A DNA stretch of 64,000 nucleotides from Leeuwenhoekiella sp044542075 (GTDB lineage Bacteria; Bacteroidota; Bacteroidia; Flavobacteriales; Flavobacteriaceae): NCBI RefSeq assembly GCF_044542075.1, contig NZ_JBITTU010000005.1, positions 62,001 to 126,000 of the forward strand, in the 5' to 3' direction. Under the pieces are notes generated by a model. It made no database searches and was not told the origin of the DNA. It worked only from the letters and a program-made list of their open reading frames with translations. This document shows positions 42,515-51,913 of the stretch, piece after piece. Numbering within the stretch: position 1 is the stretch's first letter; every line of letters begins with the position of its first letter. Position numbers and translations under genes: made by a program.

Positions 42515-44545
42515 TTAGTTTATTAATCCCGCTCTTTTTAGTAAAGCTTCAGGATTCGGTTCTTTTCCGCGGAAACGTTTATATAAAACCATAGGATCTT
42601 CGGTACCACCTTGTGAGAGTACGTGATCTTTAAATTTTTGAGCTACTTCTTTATTAAATATACCATTTTCTTGAAAATAAGCAAATGCATCTGCGTCGAG
42701 AACTTCTGCCCATTTATAGGAATAATAACCACTGGAGTAACCGCCTTGAAAGATGTGAGAGAATGCGACACTCATACAATTTTCGGCAACATCTGGGTAT
42801 AGCTTGGTGTTTTCGAAAGCAGCATCTTCGTGTGCTTTTACGCTGGTTATTCCGCTTGGGTCTGCGCCATGCCACGACATATCAAGAATACCAAAACTCA
42901 ATTGACGTAAAGTTTGCATCCCTTCCTGAAAGTTTGCTGCATTCTTAATTTTATCAATTAAAACCATGGGTATGGTCTCGCCGGTTTCATAGTGTTTAGC
43001 AAAAAGCGCTAATGCTTCCGGTTCATAACACCAGTTTTCTAAAATCTGGCTGGGTAGTTCTACAAAATCCCAAAATACGGAAGGGCCAGACAAGCTAGGA
43101 TAGGTTGTATTGGCTAGCATACCGTGAAGACCGTGACCAAACTCGTGGAATAACGTCGTTACCTCATTAAAAGTGAGTAAAGATGGTTTTGAAGCGGTAG
43201 GTTTTGTGAAGTTGCATACATTAGATACATGTGGGCGTTCATTAATACCGTCTTTTATAAACTGTCCTTTAAACTGAGTCATCCACGCGCCGCCACGTTT
43301 TCCTGCTCTAGGATGAAAATCTGAATAAAACAACGCAATAAAGTTATCTTTCTCGTCAAATACCTGATACGTTTTTACGTCTTTATGGTAGGTAGGAATG
43401 TCAAAAACTTCGACAAATCTTAAGTTGTATAATTTATTGGCTATAGTAAAGACACCTTCAATAACGTTCTCTAATTTGAAATAAGGTTTTAGAAGTTCGT
43501 CATCAAGCTCAAAAAGTTGTTGCTTTAATTTTTCAGAATAGAAAGCACTATCCCACTTTTGTAATTGGTCTATCCCATCACGTTCTTTAGCAAAATTCTC
43601 AAGTTGTTTAAACTCAAGATCTGCAGCCGGTTTTGCCTTTTCTAGCAAATCTTCAAGAAAACGTGTTACATTTTCTGGGCTTTTTGCCATACGTTCTTCA
43701 AGAACAAAATGGGCATGGGTTTTATAACCTAAAAGATTAGCGCGCTCGTGACGCAAGTTTACAATATCAAGTACGTTATCCTGATTGTCTAAATCATCAT
43801 TATGAAAACCTTTTGCACCAAATGCGATTGCCATTTCTTTACGCAATTCTCTATTTTCGGCATACTTCATAAAAGGTATGTAACTGGGATATTCAAGTGT
43901 GAAAACCCATCCTTTTTTATCTTTTTCTTCAGCTGTTTGTGCAGCAGCTTCTTTTGTGCTTTCGGGTAATCCCGCAAGATCAGCTTCGTTGGTAATGTGA
44001 AGTTCGTGCTTGTTAGTCTCGGCAAGAATATTCTCTCCAAAGGTTAAAGCAAGTTTAGAAAGTTTAGTGTCAATTTCCCGAAGGCGCGCTTTTTTTTCTT
44101 CTGGTAAATTCGCTCCATTACGTGCAAAACCTTTGTATTTTTTTTCTAATAAAACCTGTTCTTCTCGTGTGAGCTCTAAAGTTTCACGTGTATCAAAAAC
44201 TTGTTTTACACGTTTAAATAGTGTCTCGTTAAGTGTAATATCATTTGAGAATTCAGATAGTAGCGGGGAAACTTCCTGCGCTATTTTCTGAATTGTATCA
44301 TTAGTTTCTGCACTATTGATATTAAAAAAAACACTGCTTACCCGGTCTAATTTATAACCCGCATAATCTAATGCAGCGATTGTGTTTGTAAATGTGGGTG
44401 GCTCCGTAGAATTAGTAATTTGATCAATCTCTAAACGTGCTTCTTCTATGGCGAACTCTATAGCTTTTTGATAATCAGAATCTTGAATACGATCAAAGGG
44501 AGTTATATCAAAAGTTTTATGTAGTATATTTTCTGAATTTTTCAA
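42515..44545 (-). CDS. M3-family oligopeptidase (oligopeptidase A / dipeptidyl carboxypeptidase type)
   Basis: 676 aa zinc metallopeptidase acting on short peptides, no signal peptide visible, so probably cytoplasmic. The helical N-terminal region has EFAIEEARLEIDQITNS-type helices, and the catalytic site is LFHEFGHGLHGML (HEFGH, about residues 465-470), with downstream VELPSQILENW supplying the third ligand Glu. Other family marks are ADFGK-free AFGAKGFH, SDFHPRAGKRGGAWM and VAFSHIFQGGYSSGYYSYKWAEVL (named by GGYSSGYYSYKW). Close to PrlC/Dcp by pattern; the exact subtype is not decided. Confidence 0.93.
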   Translation of the reverse strand: MKNSENILHKTFDITPFDRIQDSDYQKAIEFAIEEARLEIDQITNSTEPPTFTNTIAALDYAGYKLDRVSSVFFNINSAETNDTIQKIAQEVSPLLSEFSNDITLNETLFKRVKQVFDTRETLELTREEQVLLEKKYKGFARNGANLPEEKKARLREIDTKLSKLALTFGENILAETNKHELHITNEADLAGLPESTKEAAAQTAEEKDKKGWVFTLEYPSYIPFMKYAENRELRKEMAIAFGAKGFHNDDLDNQDNVLDIVNLRHERANLLGYKTHAHFVLEERMAKSPENVTRFLEDLLEKAKPAADLEFKQLENFAKERDGIDQLQKWDSAFYSEKLKQQLFELDDELLKPYFKLENVIEGVFTIANKLYNLRFVEVFDIPTYHKDVKTYQVFDEKDNFIALFYSDFHPRAGKRGGAWMTQFKGQFIKDGINERPHVSNVCNFTKPTASKPSLLTFNEVTTLFHEFGHGLHGMLANTTYPSLSGPSVFWDFVELPSQILENWCYEPEALALFAKHYETGETIPMVLIDKIKNAANFQEGMQTLRQLSFGILDMSWHGADPSGITSVKAHEDAAFENTKLYPDVAENCMSVAFSHIFQGGYSSGYYSYKWAEVLDADAFAYFQENGIFNKEVAQKFKDHVLSQGGTEDPMVLYKRFRGKEPNPEALLKRAGLIN

Positions 44546-44736
44546 TTTTCAATGATTTTTTTTAAGAAATAAGTATTTTGTCTAGTATTGTAATTATTTT
44601 AACGAATTTATAGTGTATTTTATTTAAATTTGTTAATTCAAAATGAAGACATTAACATAGATCTGTAGCTGGTTTTGATTAATAATATTTAGAATGGTTA
44701 ATAAATAACTTTTAATTTACCGAAGCATTTCTATAG

Positions 44737-44762
44737 GAGCCGTTTTTTAACGGCTCTTTTTT
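44737..44762 (+). terminator. Plus-strand terminator with no known upstream gene
   Basis: GAGCCGTT-TTTT-AACGGCTC followed by TTTTTT, a strong intrinsic terminator for plus-strand transcription, although both flanking genes run on the minus strand. The minus strand has no T run after the stem. A TAAATTTG box (44625-44632) lies about 105 bases upstream. Confidence 0.7.
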
Positions 44763-45240
44763 ATTTCTTAACTTCTGCAGCCCCATCTATAACCTTCTGC
44801 TTCAGCTCATCCTTATACTGAAGAATTTTATTACGTATTGATTCATTAGAAGCGCCTAAGATTTGAGCGGCTAAAATTCCTGCATTCTGTGCTCCGTCAA
44901 GAGCTACAGTAGCTACCGGTACGCCACCAGGCATTTGTAAAATGGAAAGAACAGAATCCCACCCATCTATAGAATTACGTGATTTTACGGGTACACCTAT
45001 AACTGGCAGTGGTGATAGGGATGCAATCATACCCGGTAAATGAGCAGCGCCACCGGCTCCTGCAATGATTACTTGTATACCGCGCTCGTGAGCATTTTTA
45101 CCATAATCAAATAACTTGTCTGGAGTACGATGAGCAGAAACAATGTCAACTTCTGTATCTATATTAAACTGTTTAAGTATATCTATAGCTGCTTGCATTA
45201 CCGGCATATCGCTGGTACTTCCCATTATAATTCCTACCAT
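44761..45240 (-). CDS. purE: 5-(carboxyamino)imidazole ribonucleotide mutase
   Basis: PurE rearranges N5-CAIR to CAIR in purine synthesis, working with PurK. 159 aa, typical for the bacterial class I enzyme. Signatures: GIIMGSTSDMPVMQAA at the N-terminus, VSAHRTPDKLFDYGK with the catalytic His, IIAGAGGAAHLPGMIAS and MPGGVPVATVALDGAQNAG; these are the nucleotide- and substrate-binding loops. It follows purK by 15 bp, so the two form an operon. Confidence 0.97.
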   Translation of the reverse strand: MVGIIMGSTSDMPVMQAAIDILKQFNIDTEVDIVSAHRTPDKLFDYGKNAHERGIQVIIAGAGGAAHLPGMIASLSPLPVIGVPVKSRNSIDGWDSVLSILQMPGGVPVATVALDGAQNAGILAAQILGASNESIRNKILQYKDELKQKVIDGAAEVKK

Positions 45241-45255
45241 AAGATGTGTTTTAGC

Positions 45256-46416
45256 TTATATTTTTGTGATGACTTTGATCGTTTTTTTAACTTCTTCAGC
45301 AATTTTACGGGCTTCACTTAGATCGCTATTTACGATAGTAACGTGCCCCATTTTTCTAAAAGGTCTGGTTTGCCGTTTTCCATAAATGTGTGGTGTTACA
45401 CCTTTTAAAGTCAAAATGTTTTCCATCTTATCATAAAAAACATCACCGGTATAGCCTTCTTCTCCTACAAGGTTAACCATAACGGCGCCCGTTTTGCTTT
45501 CGGTCTCTCCTAATGGGAGATTTAAAATAGCACGCAGGTGTTGCTCAAATTGATTGGTATAGCTACCTTCTATACTGTAGTGACCACTGTTGTGGGGTCT
45601 GGGCGCTACTTCATTTACAATGATCTGGTCATCCTGAGTTTGAAATAATTCTACAGCAAGTAAACCTACGTGTTCAAATGCCTTGGAAACTTTAGTAGCA
45701 ATATCTCGTGCTTTCTGAGCTACAGCTTCATCAATACGAGCAGGACAAATCACATATTCAACCTGATTAGCTTCTGGGTGAAACTCCATTTCTACAACAG
45801 GATAAGATCTTACTTCCCCATTAGGATTGCGCACTACAATTACCGCCAGCTCATTTTTGAAAGCAATCATTTCTTCAGCAATACAGGGCACATCAATAAG
45901 CTTAGTAAGATCATCAATAGACCGCACTACCTGTACACCTTTACCATCATAACCGCCTTGCGTACTTTTCCATACAAAAGGTAAACTGGTTTGACGCGCG
46001 GTAATGGCAAGTTTTAAAGCTTCTAAATTAGGATATCGTTTATAAGGTGCTGTAGGTATATTTTTTTCTGTATAAAAGTCTTTTTGAATCCCTTTATCCT
46101 GAATTTTTCGCAACGTCTGCGGGCTAGGGTAAACGGTGATTCCTTCAGATTGAAGTTTTTCTAGAGCTTCAATATTTACAGCTTCGATCTCAAAAGTTAC
46201 CACATCGGCCTTTTTTCCGAAGTTATAAACCGTATCAAAATCCATAAGATTTCCCTGTTCAAAATAGTTTGCTGCGATACGGGAAGGAGCTTCATTGCTG
46301 GGGTCTAAAACGGCAGTCTGTATATCAAATTTACGCGTCTCATAGAGCAGCATTTTGCCTAATTGACCGCCACCTAAAATAGCAAGTTTAAAATCTGAAG
46401 AGAAATAAGAGTTCAT
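45256..46416 (-). CDS. purK: 5-(carboxyamino)imidazole ribonucleotide synthase
   Basis: ATP-grasp enzyme that makes N5-CAIR from AIR, ATP and bicarbonate. 386 aa. The N-terminus has AILGGGQLGKMLLYE, the typical PurK start. The ATP-grasp part carries FVWKSTQGGYDGKGVQVV (key: GGYDGKG), AEEMIAFKNELAVIV, EVAPRPHNSGHYSIEG and QFEQHLRAILNLPLG. It lies upstream of purE on the same strand. No PUR-box-like element was found in the 209 bp upstream. Confidence 0.97.
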   Translation of the reverse strand: MNSYFSSDFKLAILGGGQLGKMLLYETRKFDIQTAVLDPSNEAPSRIAANYFEQGNLMDFDTVYNFGKKADVVTFEIEAVNIEALEKLQSEGITVYPSPQTLRKIQDKGIQKDFYTEKNIPTAPYKRYPNLEALKLAITARQTSLPFVWKSTQGGYDGKGVQVVRSIDDLTKLIDVPCIAEEMIAFKNELAVIVVRNPNGEVRSYPVVEMEFHPEANQVEYVICPARIDEAVAQKARDIATKVSKAFEHVGLLAVELFQTQDDQIIVNEVAPRPHNSGHYSIEGSYTNQFEQHLRAILNLPLGETESKTGAVMVNLVGEEGYTGDVFYDKMENILTLKGVTPHIYGKRQTRPFRKMGHVTIVNSDLSEARKIAEEVKKTIKVITKI

Positions 46417-46586
46417 TAAAAGGATGTCTTTTAGCGTCTAAAATTAGTGATTGTAAAAGTAAGTTTTTAGAGGAAGAATGCAGAAGTTAAGTTCTTAAAA
46501 CCTTCAGTATGAAAACCGCTTATTCTTAATTTAAAGACCTCTTTTGTTAATGAGTTATCTACAGGTTTATATTAACTAACAATATG

Positions 46587-46594
46587 TATCTTTG
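46587..46594 (+). promoter_or_regulatory. -7 box (TATCTTTG) before hpt-adk
   Basis: TATCTTTG fits TAnnTTTG and ends 31 bases before the ATG at 46626. No good -33 element at the standard distance. Confidence 0.5.
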
Positions 46595-46625
46595 CCGTTT
46601 AGTTTAAACCACTGCCAAACTAACC

Positions 46626-47732
46626 ATGATCAAACTACGCGGTCTCCATTTTAACGAGTTTATTTCAGAAGATGAACTTCTAAAAGCAATTGATAAAGTA
46701 GCAGCTAGAATTAACCACGATTATGAAGGCAAAGAGCCTTTGTTTCTTGTTGTGCTTAATGGTGCTTTTAAATTTGCCACAGAGTTGTTGAGCAGATTCA
46801 ACGGTAATTGTGAGATTGAATTTTTGAAATTGAGTTCTTATGATGGTACTTCGAGTACCGGCCAGGTTATGACTCATATCCCAATTGATGCAGATCTTGA
46901 AGATCGTGAGGTGATTATCATTGAAGACATCGTAGATAGTGGTAACACTATAGCGAAGCTTACTGAGATGATGGTGAGTGGTGGCGTTAAAAATTACCGT
47001 TTTGCAAGCTTGTTTTTCAAGCCTGAAGCTTACACAAAAGAATACAAAATACATTATGTAGGGCTTGAGATTCCTAACGATTTTATAGTGGGCTATGGCC
47101 TTGATTATAACGGTTTGGGGCGTAACCTCAATGCTATTTATAAACTTAAAACCACAAAAATGACAAATTTGGTATTGTTTGGCCCTCCTGGTGCCGGGAA
47201 GGGAACACAAGCCTCTTTTCTAAAAGAAAAATATAACCTGATTCATATTTCGACAGGAGATGTTTTTAGATATAATATTAAAAATGCGACAGAGCTGGGT
47301 ATGCTTGCAAAGTCTTTTATGGATAAAGGGCAACTAGTACCAGATACGGTTACTATAGATATGCTGAGTGCCGAAGTTGATAAAAATGCAGATGCAAATG
47401 GTTTTATCTTTGACGGTTTTCCCAGAACTACTGCTCAGGCTCAAGCATTAGATCTGCTTTTAAAAGAAAAGGATACCGAAGTTTCTGCTATGATTGCTTT
47501 AGAAGTAGATGATGAGATCTTAGTACAGCGTCTTTTAGAGCGTGGTAAAACCAGCGGTAGAAAAGATGATGCAGATGAGAGCGTTATACGCAATCGTATA
47601 AAAGTATACTATGGGGAGACTGCTATCTTAAAAGAATACTACCAGAAGCAGGATAAATATTTTGGAGTAGACGGGGTAGGAAATGTACCTGAGATTACAG
47701 AGCGTTTAAGTAAAACTATAGACGCATTATAA
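46626..47732 (+). CDS. adk: Fused hypoxanthine phosphoribosyltransferase-adenylate kinase
   Basis: One 368-aa chain carries two enzymes. Residues ~1-175 are a hypoxanthine(-guanine) phosphoribosyltransferase with LVVLNGAFKFATELL, the PRPP loop EDIVDSGNT and the purine-binding DFIVGYGLDY. Residues ~179-368 are an adenylate kinase with P-loop GPPGAGKGTQ, HISTGDVFR, FDGFPRTTAQ and a short LID (RGKTSGRKDD) with no zinc cysteines. The fusion would convert a salvage base to a mononucleotide and phosphorylate adenine nucleotides. An in-frame ATG at 47160 (Met179) exactly precedes the kinase part and could also start translation. The fusion is known in flavobacteria. obgE follows 65 bp later, after a terminator. 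Confidence 0.94.
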   Translation: MIKLRGLHFNEFISEDELLKAIDKVAARINHDYEGKEPLFLVVLNGAFKFATELLSRFNGNCEIEFLKLSSYDGTSSTGQVMTHIPIDADLEDREVIIIEDIVDSGNTIAKLTEMMVSGGVKNYRFASLFFKPEAYTKEYKIHYVGLEIPNDFIVGYGLDYNGLGRNLNAIYKLKTTKMTNLVLFGPPGAGKGTQASFLKEKYNLIHISTGDVFRYNIKNATELGMLAKSFMDKGQLVPDTVTIDMLSAEVDKNADANGFIFDGFPRTTAQAQALDLLLKEKDTEVSAMIALEVDDEILVQRLLERGKTSGRKDDADESVIRNRIKVYYGETAILKEYYQKQDKYFGVDGVGNVPEITERLSKTIDAL

Positions 47733-47750
47733 ATTAAAAATGTCAAAATT

Positions 47751-47777
47751 GAGAGTTGCTTACAGCTCTCGTTTTTT
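47751..47777 (+). terminator. Terminator of hpt-adk
   Basis: GAGAGTTG/CAGCTCTC with loop CTTA (8 bp, one G-T pair), followed by GTTTTTT. It lies 18 bases after the stop and 20 bases before obgE. Confidence 0.75.
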
Positions 47778-47797
47778 ATTTAAACTTTTAACTATTT

Positions 47798-48808
47798 ATG
47801 ACCGAAGGAAATTTTGTTGACTATGTAAAGATGCACGTGACATCTGGTAAAGGTGGTGGCGGCTCGGCTCATTTACGCCGTGAAAAATTTGTTACAAAAG
47901 GAGGTCCTGATGGTGGTGATGGTGGTCGTGGAGGCCATGTAATCTTGCGCACAAATCCTAATTTGTGGACATTATTACATTTAAAATTTAAAAGGCATAC
48001 CAGAGCCGGTCACGGTTCTAATGGTAGTAAGCAAACCAGTACCGGTGCAGATGGTGAAGACATGTACATCGAGGTGCCTCTGGGTACTGTAGTACGAGAT
48101 ACTGAAACGCAGGAAATACTCAAAGAACTTACCGAAGCAGATGAAGAATTCATCATCGCTAAAGGAGGTATGGGTGGTCTAGGAAACGCCCATTTTAAAA
48201 CTGCAACAAACCAAACTCCACGCTACGCACAACCCGGTATGGATGGCGTAGAGGTAAACGTTACTTTAGAGCTTAAAGTACTTGCAGATGTAGGTCTTGT
48301 AGGATTTCCGAATGCAGGTAAATCTACTTTGCTTTCAGTAATTACTGCGGCGAAGCCTAAAATAGCCAACTATGAATTTACTACGCTAAAACCGAATCTA
48401 GGAATTGTGCAGTATCGCGATTTTCAGACTTTTGTAATTGCAGATATACCTGGTATTATAGAAGGTGCTGCAGAAGGCAAAGGGCTGGGATATCGTTTTT
48501 TAAGGCATATAGAACGTAATTCTACATTGCTTTTTATGATACCTGCAGATGCTCCTGATGTAGGCGAGCAGTATGAGATTTTATTAAACGAATTAGAGAA
48601 ATACAATCCAGAACTTTTAGATAAAGACAAGTTGATAGCGATTACTAAGTGTGATATGCTTGATGCAGAGCTTAAATCTGAATTAAAGAACGAACTTGAT
48701 AAAAGTCTACCGGTAGAATATCTATTTATATCTTCAGTAGCGCAGCAGGGACTTGTTGAGTTAAAAGATAAGCTTTGGGCAATGCTTAATAAACCTGAAA
48801 CTAAGTAA
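47798..48808 (+). CDS. obgE: Obg family GTPase
   Basis: Essential ribosome-associated GTPase involved in large-subunit assembly. 336 aa. The glycine-rich Obg fold (residues ~1-157) starts FVDYVKMHVTSGKGGGGSAHLRREKFV, with GGPDGGDGGRGG nearby. The GTPase domain follows with G1 GFPNAGKST, G3 DIPGIIEGA, and G4 ITKCDMLD (an NKxD variant, TKCD). No C-terminal OCT extension. It follows hpt-adk in the same direction; the genes are separated by a terminator. Confidence 0.96.
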   Translation: MTEGNFVDYVKMHVTSGKGGGGSAHLRREKFVTKGGPDGGDGGRGGHVILRTNPNLWTLLHLKFKRHTRAGHGSNGSKQTSTGADGEDMYIEVPLGTVVRDTETQEILKELTEADEEFIIAKGGMGGLGNAHFKTATNQTPRYAQPGMDGVEVNVTLELKVLADVGLVGFPNAGKSTLLSVITAAKPKIANYEFTTLKPNLGIVQYRDFQTFVIADIPGIIEGAAEGKGLGYRFLRHIERNSTLLFMIPADAPDVGEQYEILLNELEKYNPELLDKDKLIAITKCDMLDAELKSELKNELDKSLPVEYLFISSVAQQGLVELKDKLWAMLNKPETK

Positions 48809-48885
48809 CTAAATCGAGTTTCTCTTTTTAGGATTTTCTTGACTAATATACTTCATCGTTTTGCTTATTTTTAAAGAAAAGCAGA

Positions 48886-49410
48886 ATGATGAAGTATTTT
48901 TTAGTTTTAGTGGTTTCGTTTTTTATAATTTCTTGTGGCTCTACTCAAGTTAACTATGATTACGATGAGCAAATAAATTTTTCAGAATACAAAACCTATA
49001 ATTTCCTCCCAGATATGCAAACAGGTTTGAGTCAGTTAGATGCAAACCGCCTCATTGATGCAATAGATATAGTGATGCAACAAAAAGGCTTTGTTAAATC
49101 TGAAACTCCAGATTTATTAATAAATATTATTTCTGATCAATACCGTGAAAACTCTCAAAATTCAGTAGGAGTGGGTGTAGGAGGTGGTAGCTATGGTGGG
49201 GGTTTGAGCATTGGAGCAGGTATTCCTTTAGGTGGTAGCAAAGACCATCAGACCATAACTGTAGACCTAGTAGATAGTAAACAAGATATGCTGATCTGGC
49301 AAGCGGTGAGTGATAGTAATATAGTGCTTAATACAAATCCTCAAGATCGGGTCTCTTATTACACAAAAGTGAGTCAGAAAATATTTAAAAATTTTCCACC
49401 GGAGAAATAA
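48886..49410 (+). CDS. DUF4136 family lipoprotein
   Basis: 174 aa envelope lipoprotein. The signal peptide ends with a lipobox FIISC (Cys about residue 17), followed by GSTQVNYDYDEQINFSEYKTYNF, a DUF4136 hallmark (YDYDEQINFSEYKTYN). A central Gly-rich loop (VGVGVGGGSYGGGLSIGAG, given here as VGVGGGSYGGG) and the conserved DLVDSKQDMLIWQAV follow. The role is unknown; family members are outer-membrane-associated in many Gram-negatives. It stands alone between obgE and the TPR gene. Confidence 0.85.
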   Translation: MMKYFLVLVVSFFIISCGSTQVNYDYDEQINFSEYKTYNFLPDMQTGLSQLDANRLIDAIDIVMQQKGFVKSETPDLLINIISDQYRENSQNSVGVGVGGGSYGGGLSIGAGIPLGGSKDHQTITVDLVDSKQDMLIWQAVSDSNIVLNTNPQDRVSYYTKVSQKIFKNFPPEK

Positions 49411-49462
49411 AAAAGTAGTTCGTAATTATTTTGCAATTTCAAAATCTGGTCTGCTTTTTGTT

Positions 49463-49470
49463 TAGCTTTG
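49463..49470 (+). promoter_or_regulatory. -7 box (TAGCTTTG) before the TPR gene
   Basis: TAGCTTTG fits TAnnTTTG and ends 16 bases before the ATG at 49487. No clear -33 element. Confidence 0.4.
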
Positions 49471-49486
49471 GTCAAAACAACCAGGT

Positions 49487-50455
49487 ATGCGCATTTGTTT
49501 AGTACTTTTTATTTTTATACTTAAATTTTCATTTTCCAGTTATTCTCAAAGTAGCGAATTTGTGATGGCTGAAAACTATTATAAAGCTGAAAAATTTGAG
49601 AAAGCCAAGCCTCTTTTATCATCCTATTTAAAAAAACATCCTAAAGACAAACTCACACGTGAGTATTTAGGTGATATCGCTTCTTATGATAAGAAGTGGG
49701 ATACAGCTCTGGGGTATTATGAAGAATTAGTTAAGGAGCAACCTTCTAGTGCTAATTACCACTTTAAATATGGTGGTGCTTTAGGAATGAAAGCATTAAG
49801 TATAAGTCGAATTAGAGCGTTAACCTATATAGATGATATTAAGGAGCATTTTAATAAGGCTGCAGAGTTAGATCCTAAACATATTGAAACGCGCTGGGCT
49901 CTAGTAGAATTGTATCTGCAATTACCGGGTATTATAGGAGGTAGCACTAGTAAAGCACGTGATTATGCTTTAGAACTTCAGAAGATATCTCCTGTAGACG
50001 GTTACCTTGCTTTAGGTTATGTAGAAGAAAATCAAAATAACTTAAAGGAAGCTGAGCAACTTTACAAAAATGCAATTAAGGTGGGTGGTTCTCCAACTAC
50101 TTACGCTAAGCTAATTGCCCTTTATGAAAAGGATAATGAGCCACAAAAAGCTATAGATGCAGCTACAACAAGTTTTAAAATTCACAAGCGTAATCAAATT
50201 AATTACCAGATAGGTAAAATTGCTGCAGAATTTAATCTCGAGCCTGTTTTAGGCCTGGCAAGTCTTAAGCAATACATTGCAAACTACTCCTATAAAGATG
50301 GTGTTCCTGTGGGTTGGGCGCAATATAGAATGGCTCAGATTTATAAAAACCAGGGGGATAAGACTCGTGCACTGCATTATATAAATTTGTGTCTGGCAGA
50401 TCTACCAGATTTTGATAAAGCAAGAGACGAGAAGAAAAAAATACTTGAGATGTAA
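49487..50455 (+). CDS. Exported tetratricopeptide repeat protein
   Basis: 322 aa with a Sec signal peptide (residues 1-20, FSFSSYSQSS). The mature chain is made of TPR-like helical pairs: FVMAENYYKAEKFEKAKPLLSSYLKKHP, WDTALGYYEELVKEQPSSANYHF and YKNAIKVGGSPTTYAKLIALYE are typical units. A loop LQLPGIIGGSTSKARDYALELQK interrupts them. It is likely a periplasmic scaffold or binding protein; partner unknown. It lies between the DUF4136 gene and mpl. Confidence 0.82.
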   Translation: MRICLVLFIFILKFSFSSYSQSSEFVMAENYYKAEKFEKAKPLLSSYLKKHPKDKLTREYLGDIASYDKKWDTALGYYEELVKEQPSSANYHFKYGGALGMKALSISRIRALTYIDDIKEHFNKAAELDPKHIETRWALVELYLQLPGIIGGSTSKARDYALELQKISPVDGYLALGYVEENQNNLKEAEQLYKNAIKVGGSPTTYAKLIALYEKDNEPQKAIDAATTSFKIHKRNQINYQIGKIAAEFNLEPVLGLASLKQYIANYSYKDGVPVGWAQYRMAQIYKNQGDKTRALHYINLCLADLPDFDKARDEKKKILEM

Positions 50456-50529
50456 TTTTAGAATCTCAAACTTATTTAGAGTGAGGAACTTCTGATTTCT
50501 TAACTTGCAGGTACATTATAAAGGCAATT

Positions 50530-51882
50530 ATGAAAGTACATTTTATAGCAATAGGTGGTAGTGCAATGCATAATCTAGCCCTAGCCCTTCATCATAAAGG
50601 ATATACAATTACTGGTAGTGATGACGCCATCTTTGAACCCTCTAAAACACGTTTAGCCAAATACAACTTACTTCCTATTGAATTGGGTTGGTTTCCAGAG
50701 AAAATCACATCAGATTTAGATGCCGTAATTTTAGGGATGCATGCAAAAGCAGATAATCCTGAATTAGTCAAAGCACAGGCAGACGGATTAAAAATATACA
50801 GCTATCCAGAATTTTTATACGAGCAATCAAAAGAAAAAACTCGTGTAGTTATTGGTGGTTCGCATGGAAAGACTACCATAACCGCTATGATTTTGCACGT
50901 TTTACATTATCAGAACAAAGAGGTAGATTTTATGGTGGGAGCACAGTTACCCGGTTTTGAAACCATGGTGCACCTAACCGAGGAGAATGATTTTATTCTT
51001 CTTGAAGGAGATGAGTATTTATCATCCCCTATAGATCGAAGATCAAAATTTCATTTATACAAGCCTAATATTGCATTGATTAGTGGTATTGCCTGGGACC
51101 ATGTTAACGTATTTCCTACGTATGAGAATTATGTAGAGCAGTTTGCCATTTTTGCTGAGTCAATCTCACGAGGAGGTATTCTTGTCTATAATGAAGAAGA
51201 TGTTGAGGTAAAGCGAATAGCTGAAGCCGCTGAAGCACCTACGCGTAAACACCCTTATTCAACACCAGAATATACTATAGAAAACGGAGAGACACTTTTA
51301 GAAACTCCTGAAGGGCCAATGCCTATTTCGGTATTTGGGAAACATAACTTAAATAATCTTGCCGGCGCAAAATGGATCTGTCAACATATGGGTGTTGATG
51401 AAGATGATTTTTATGAAGCGATAACCAGTTTTGAAGGTGCCGCAAAACGTTTAGAAAAAATAGGTGAAACTGCTACCAATATTGCTTTTAAAGATTTTGC
51501 ACATTCACCCTCAAAAGTTAGAGCAACTACAGAAGCGGTTAAGAATCAATTTCCTGATAAGCGCTTAGTTGCTTGTTTAGAACTACATACATATAGTAGC
51601 TTAAATGCAGAATTTATTAAAGGTTATAAAGGAGCTTTAGATGCTGCCGAAGATGCTGTAGTTTTTTATTCTCCCGAGGCGGTCGCTATAAAAAAATTAG
51701 AAATTATTAGTAAAGAACAAATTGCTAATGCATTTGAGCGGGATGATTTAACCATATTTACAGATGCCAAAGCATTTAACGATTTTCTTATTAATTCAAA
51801 ATTTAACGATAGTGTGTTACTTTTAATGAGTAGTGGTAATTATGGAGGTTTAGACTTTGATAAAATTCAAGAATTGCTTTAG
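50530..51882 (+). CDS. mpl: UDP-N-acetylmuramate:L-alanyl-gamma-D-glutamyl-meso-diaminopimelate ligase
   Basis: Mur-ligase-family enzyme that recycles cell-wall tripeptide by joining it to UDP-MurNAc. 450 aa. The N-terminal part has HFIAIGGSAMHNLALALHHKGY and GMHAKADNPE, both typical of Mpl; the ATPase P-loop is GGSHGKTTITAM; ALISGIAWDHVNVFPTYENYVEQF is a Mpl mark (key: WDHVNVFPT), and FAHSPSKVRATTEAV carries the substrate-binding region. MurC-specific features are missing. The gene stands alone and converges on a histidine kinase. Confidence 0.9.
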   Translation: MKVHFIAIGGSAMHNLALALHHKGYTITGSDDAIFEPSKTRLAKYNLLPIELGWFPEKITSDLDAVILGMHAKADNPELVKAQADGLKIYSYPEFLYEQSKEKTRVVIGGSHGKTTITAMILHVLHYQNKEVDFMVGAQLPGFETMVHLTEENDFILLEGDEYLSSPIDRRSKFHLYKPNIALISGIAWDHVNVFPTYENYVEQFAIFAESISRGGILVYNEEDVEVKRIAEAAEAPTRKHPYSTPEYTIENGETLLETPEGPMPISVFGKHNLNNLAGAKWICQHMGVDEDDFYEAITSFEGAAKRLEKIGETATNIAFKDFAHSPSKVRATTEAVKNQFPDKRLVACLELHTYSSLNAEFIKGYKGALDAAEDAVVFYSPEAVAIKKLEIISKEQIANAFERDDLTIFTDAKAFNDFLINSKFNDSVLLLMSSGNYGGLDFDKIQELL

Positions 51883-51913
51883 AAATACTGATTTTTAGTT
51901 GTCTAAAATGTAA

